The position numbers were made by a program, and so were the translations under genes. The notes under the pieces were generated by a model that did no database searches, had not been told where the DNA came from, and saw nothing but the letters and a program-made list of their open reading frames with translations. A DNA stretch of 64,000 nucleotides from assembly GCF_900105495.1 (NCBI RefSeq), contig NZ_FNTF01000002.1:2269501-2333500 (forward strand), given 5' to 3'. Of this stretch, positions 63,993 through 64,000 are shown piece after piece. How positions within the stretch are numbered: the stretch's first letter is position 1; each line of letters opens with the position of its first letter. Source of the stretch: Pseudomonas frederiksbergensis. Its GTDB lineage: Bacteria; Pseudomonadota; Gammaproteobacteria; Pseudomonadales; Pseudomonadaceae.

Positions 63993-64000
63993 CGCGAGCT

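Overview
The window is chromosomal DNA of a Pseudomonas, most likely of the P. fluorescens complex. The gene neighbourhoods (glpF-glpK-glpR-glpD; aauR-aauS next to aatP-aatM-aatQ-aatJ; divergent metR/metE; glpM) and the abundant REP/REPIN-type palindromes all point that way. No tRNA, rRNA, CRISPR array, IS transposase or prophage integrase is visible. Functions were assigned by reading motifs and remembered family resemblance, without database searches.

Layout. 1-5609 (+): a class 5 / CS1-type (alternate chaperone-usher) fimbrial operon: major subunit (5' end outside the window), a terminator-like hairpin, usher, tip adhesin, chaperone, second subunit. 5680-8811 (-): a large PBP1-like bifunctional protein. 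9459-10877 (+): an amino acid permease. 11069-12193 (-): an OpgC-type acyltransferase. 12434-15754 (+): a gtr surface-polysaccharide glucosylation cluster with two gtrA paralogues that share an upstream box. 15810-18750 (-): an ABM-family monooxygenase, a GltB-like FMN protein and a LuxR-type regulator. 18876-21207 (+): a nitrilase-superfamily amidohydrolase and a PuuP/PlaP-like importer.

21333-29762 (-) is the most unusual region: a tightly coupled five-gene signalling operon (REC-PAS-GGDEF-EAL, REC-GGDEF-EAL, dihaem cytochrome c peroxidase, membrane histidine kinase, REC-histidine kinase). It is possibly preceded by a 15-codon leader ORF. A divergent response regulator with a degenerate HD-GYP domain follows at 29984-31342. 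The two GGDEF-EAL proteins are degenerate in opposite halves.

31486-33086 (+): NUDIX hydrolase, LysE-type exporter, GNAT acetyltransferase. 33233-36582: metR/metE with a MetR-like operator between them. 36689-46511 (-): a second accessory region with a giant dermonecrotic-toxin-like protein (about 1,860 aa) followed by two proteins built from the same Ig-like module. 46702-47736 (+): an exported alpha/beta hydrolase. 47837-54871 (-): glpM, the AauR/AauS two-component system and the acidic amino acid ABC transporter; upstream of aatJ there is a convincing sigma-54 promoter and AauR-type sites. 55199-57950: an NTF2-like protein and a DHA2-type MFS exporter, divergent from a LysR regulator. 58016-63151 (-): the glycerol regulon glpF-glpK-glpR-glpD. 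63522-63992 (+): ybaK.

Regulatory themes. Crc/Hfq-type A-rich CA motifs (AAnAAnAA) lie next to the ribosome binding sites of the permease, the nitrilase, aatJ and glpF, which suggests that nutrient uptake here is under catabolite repression control. Four families of palindromic intergenic repeats are scattered between genes.
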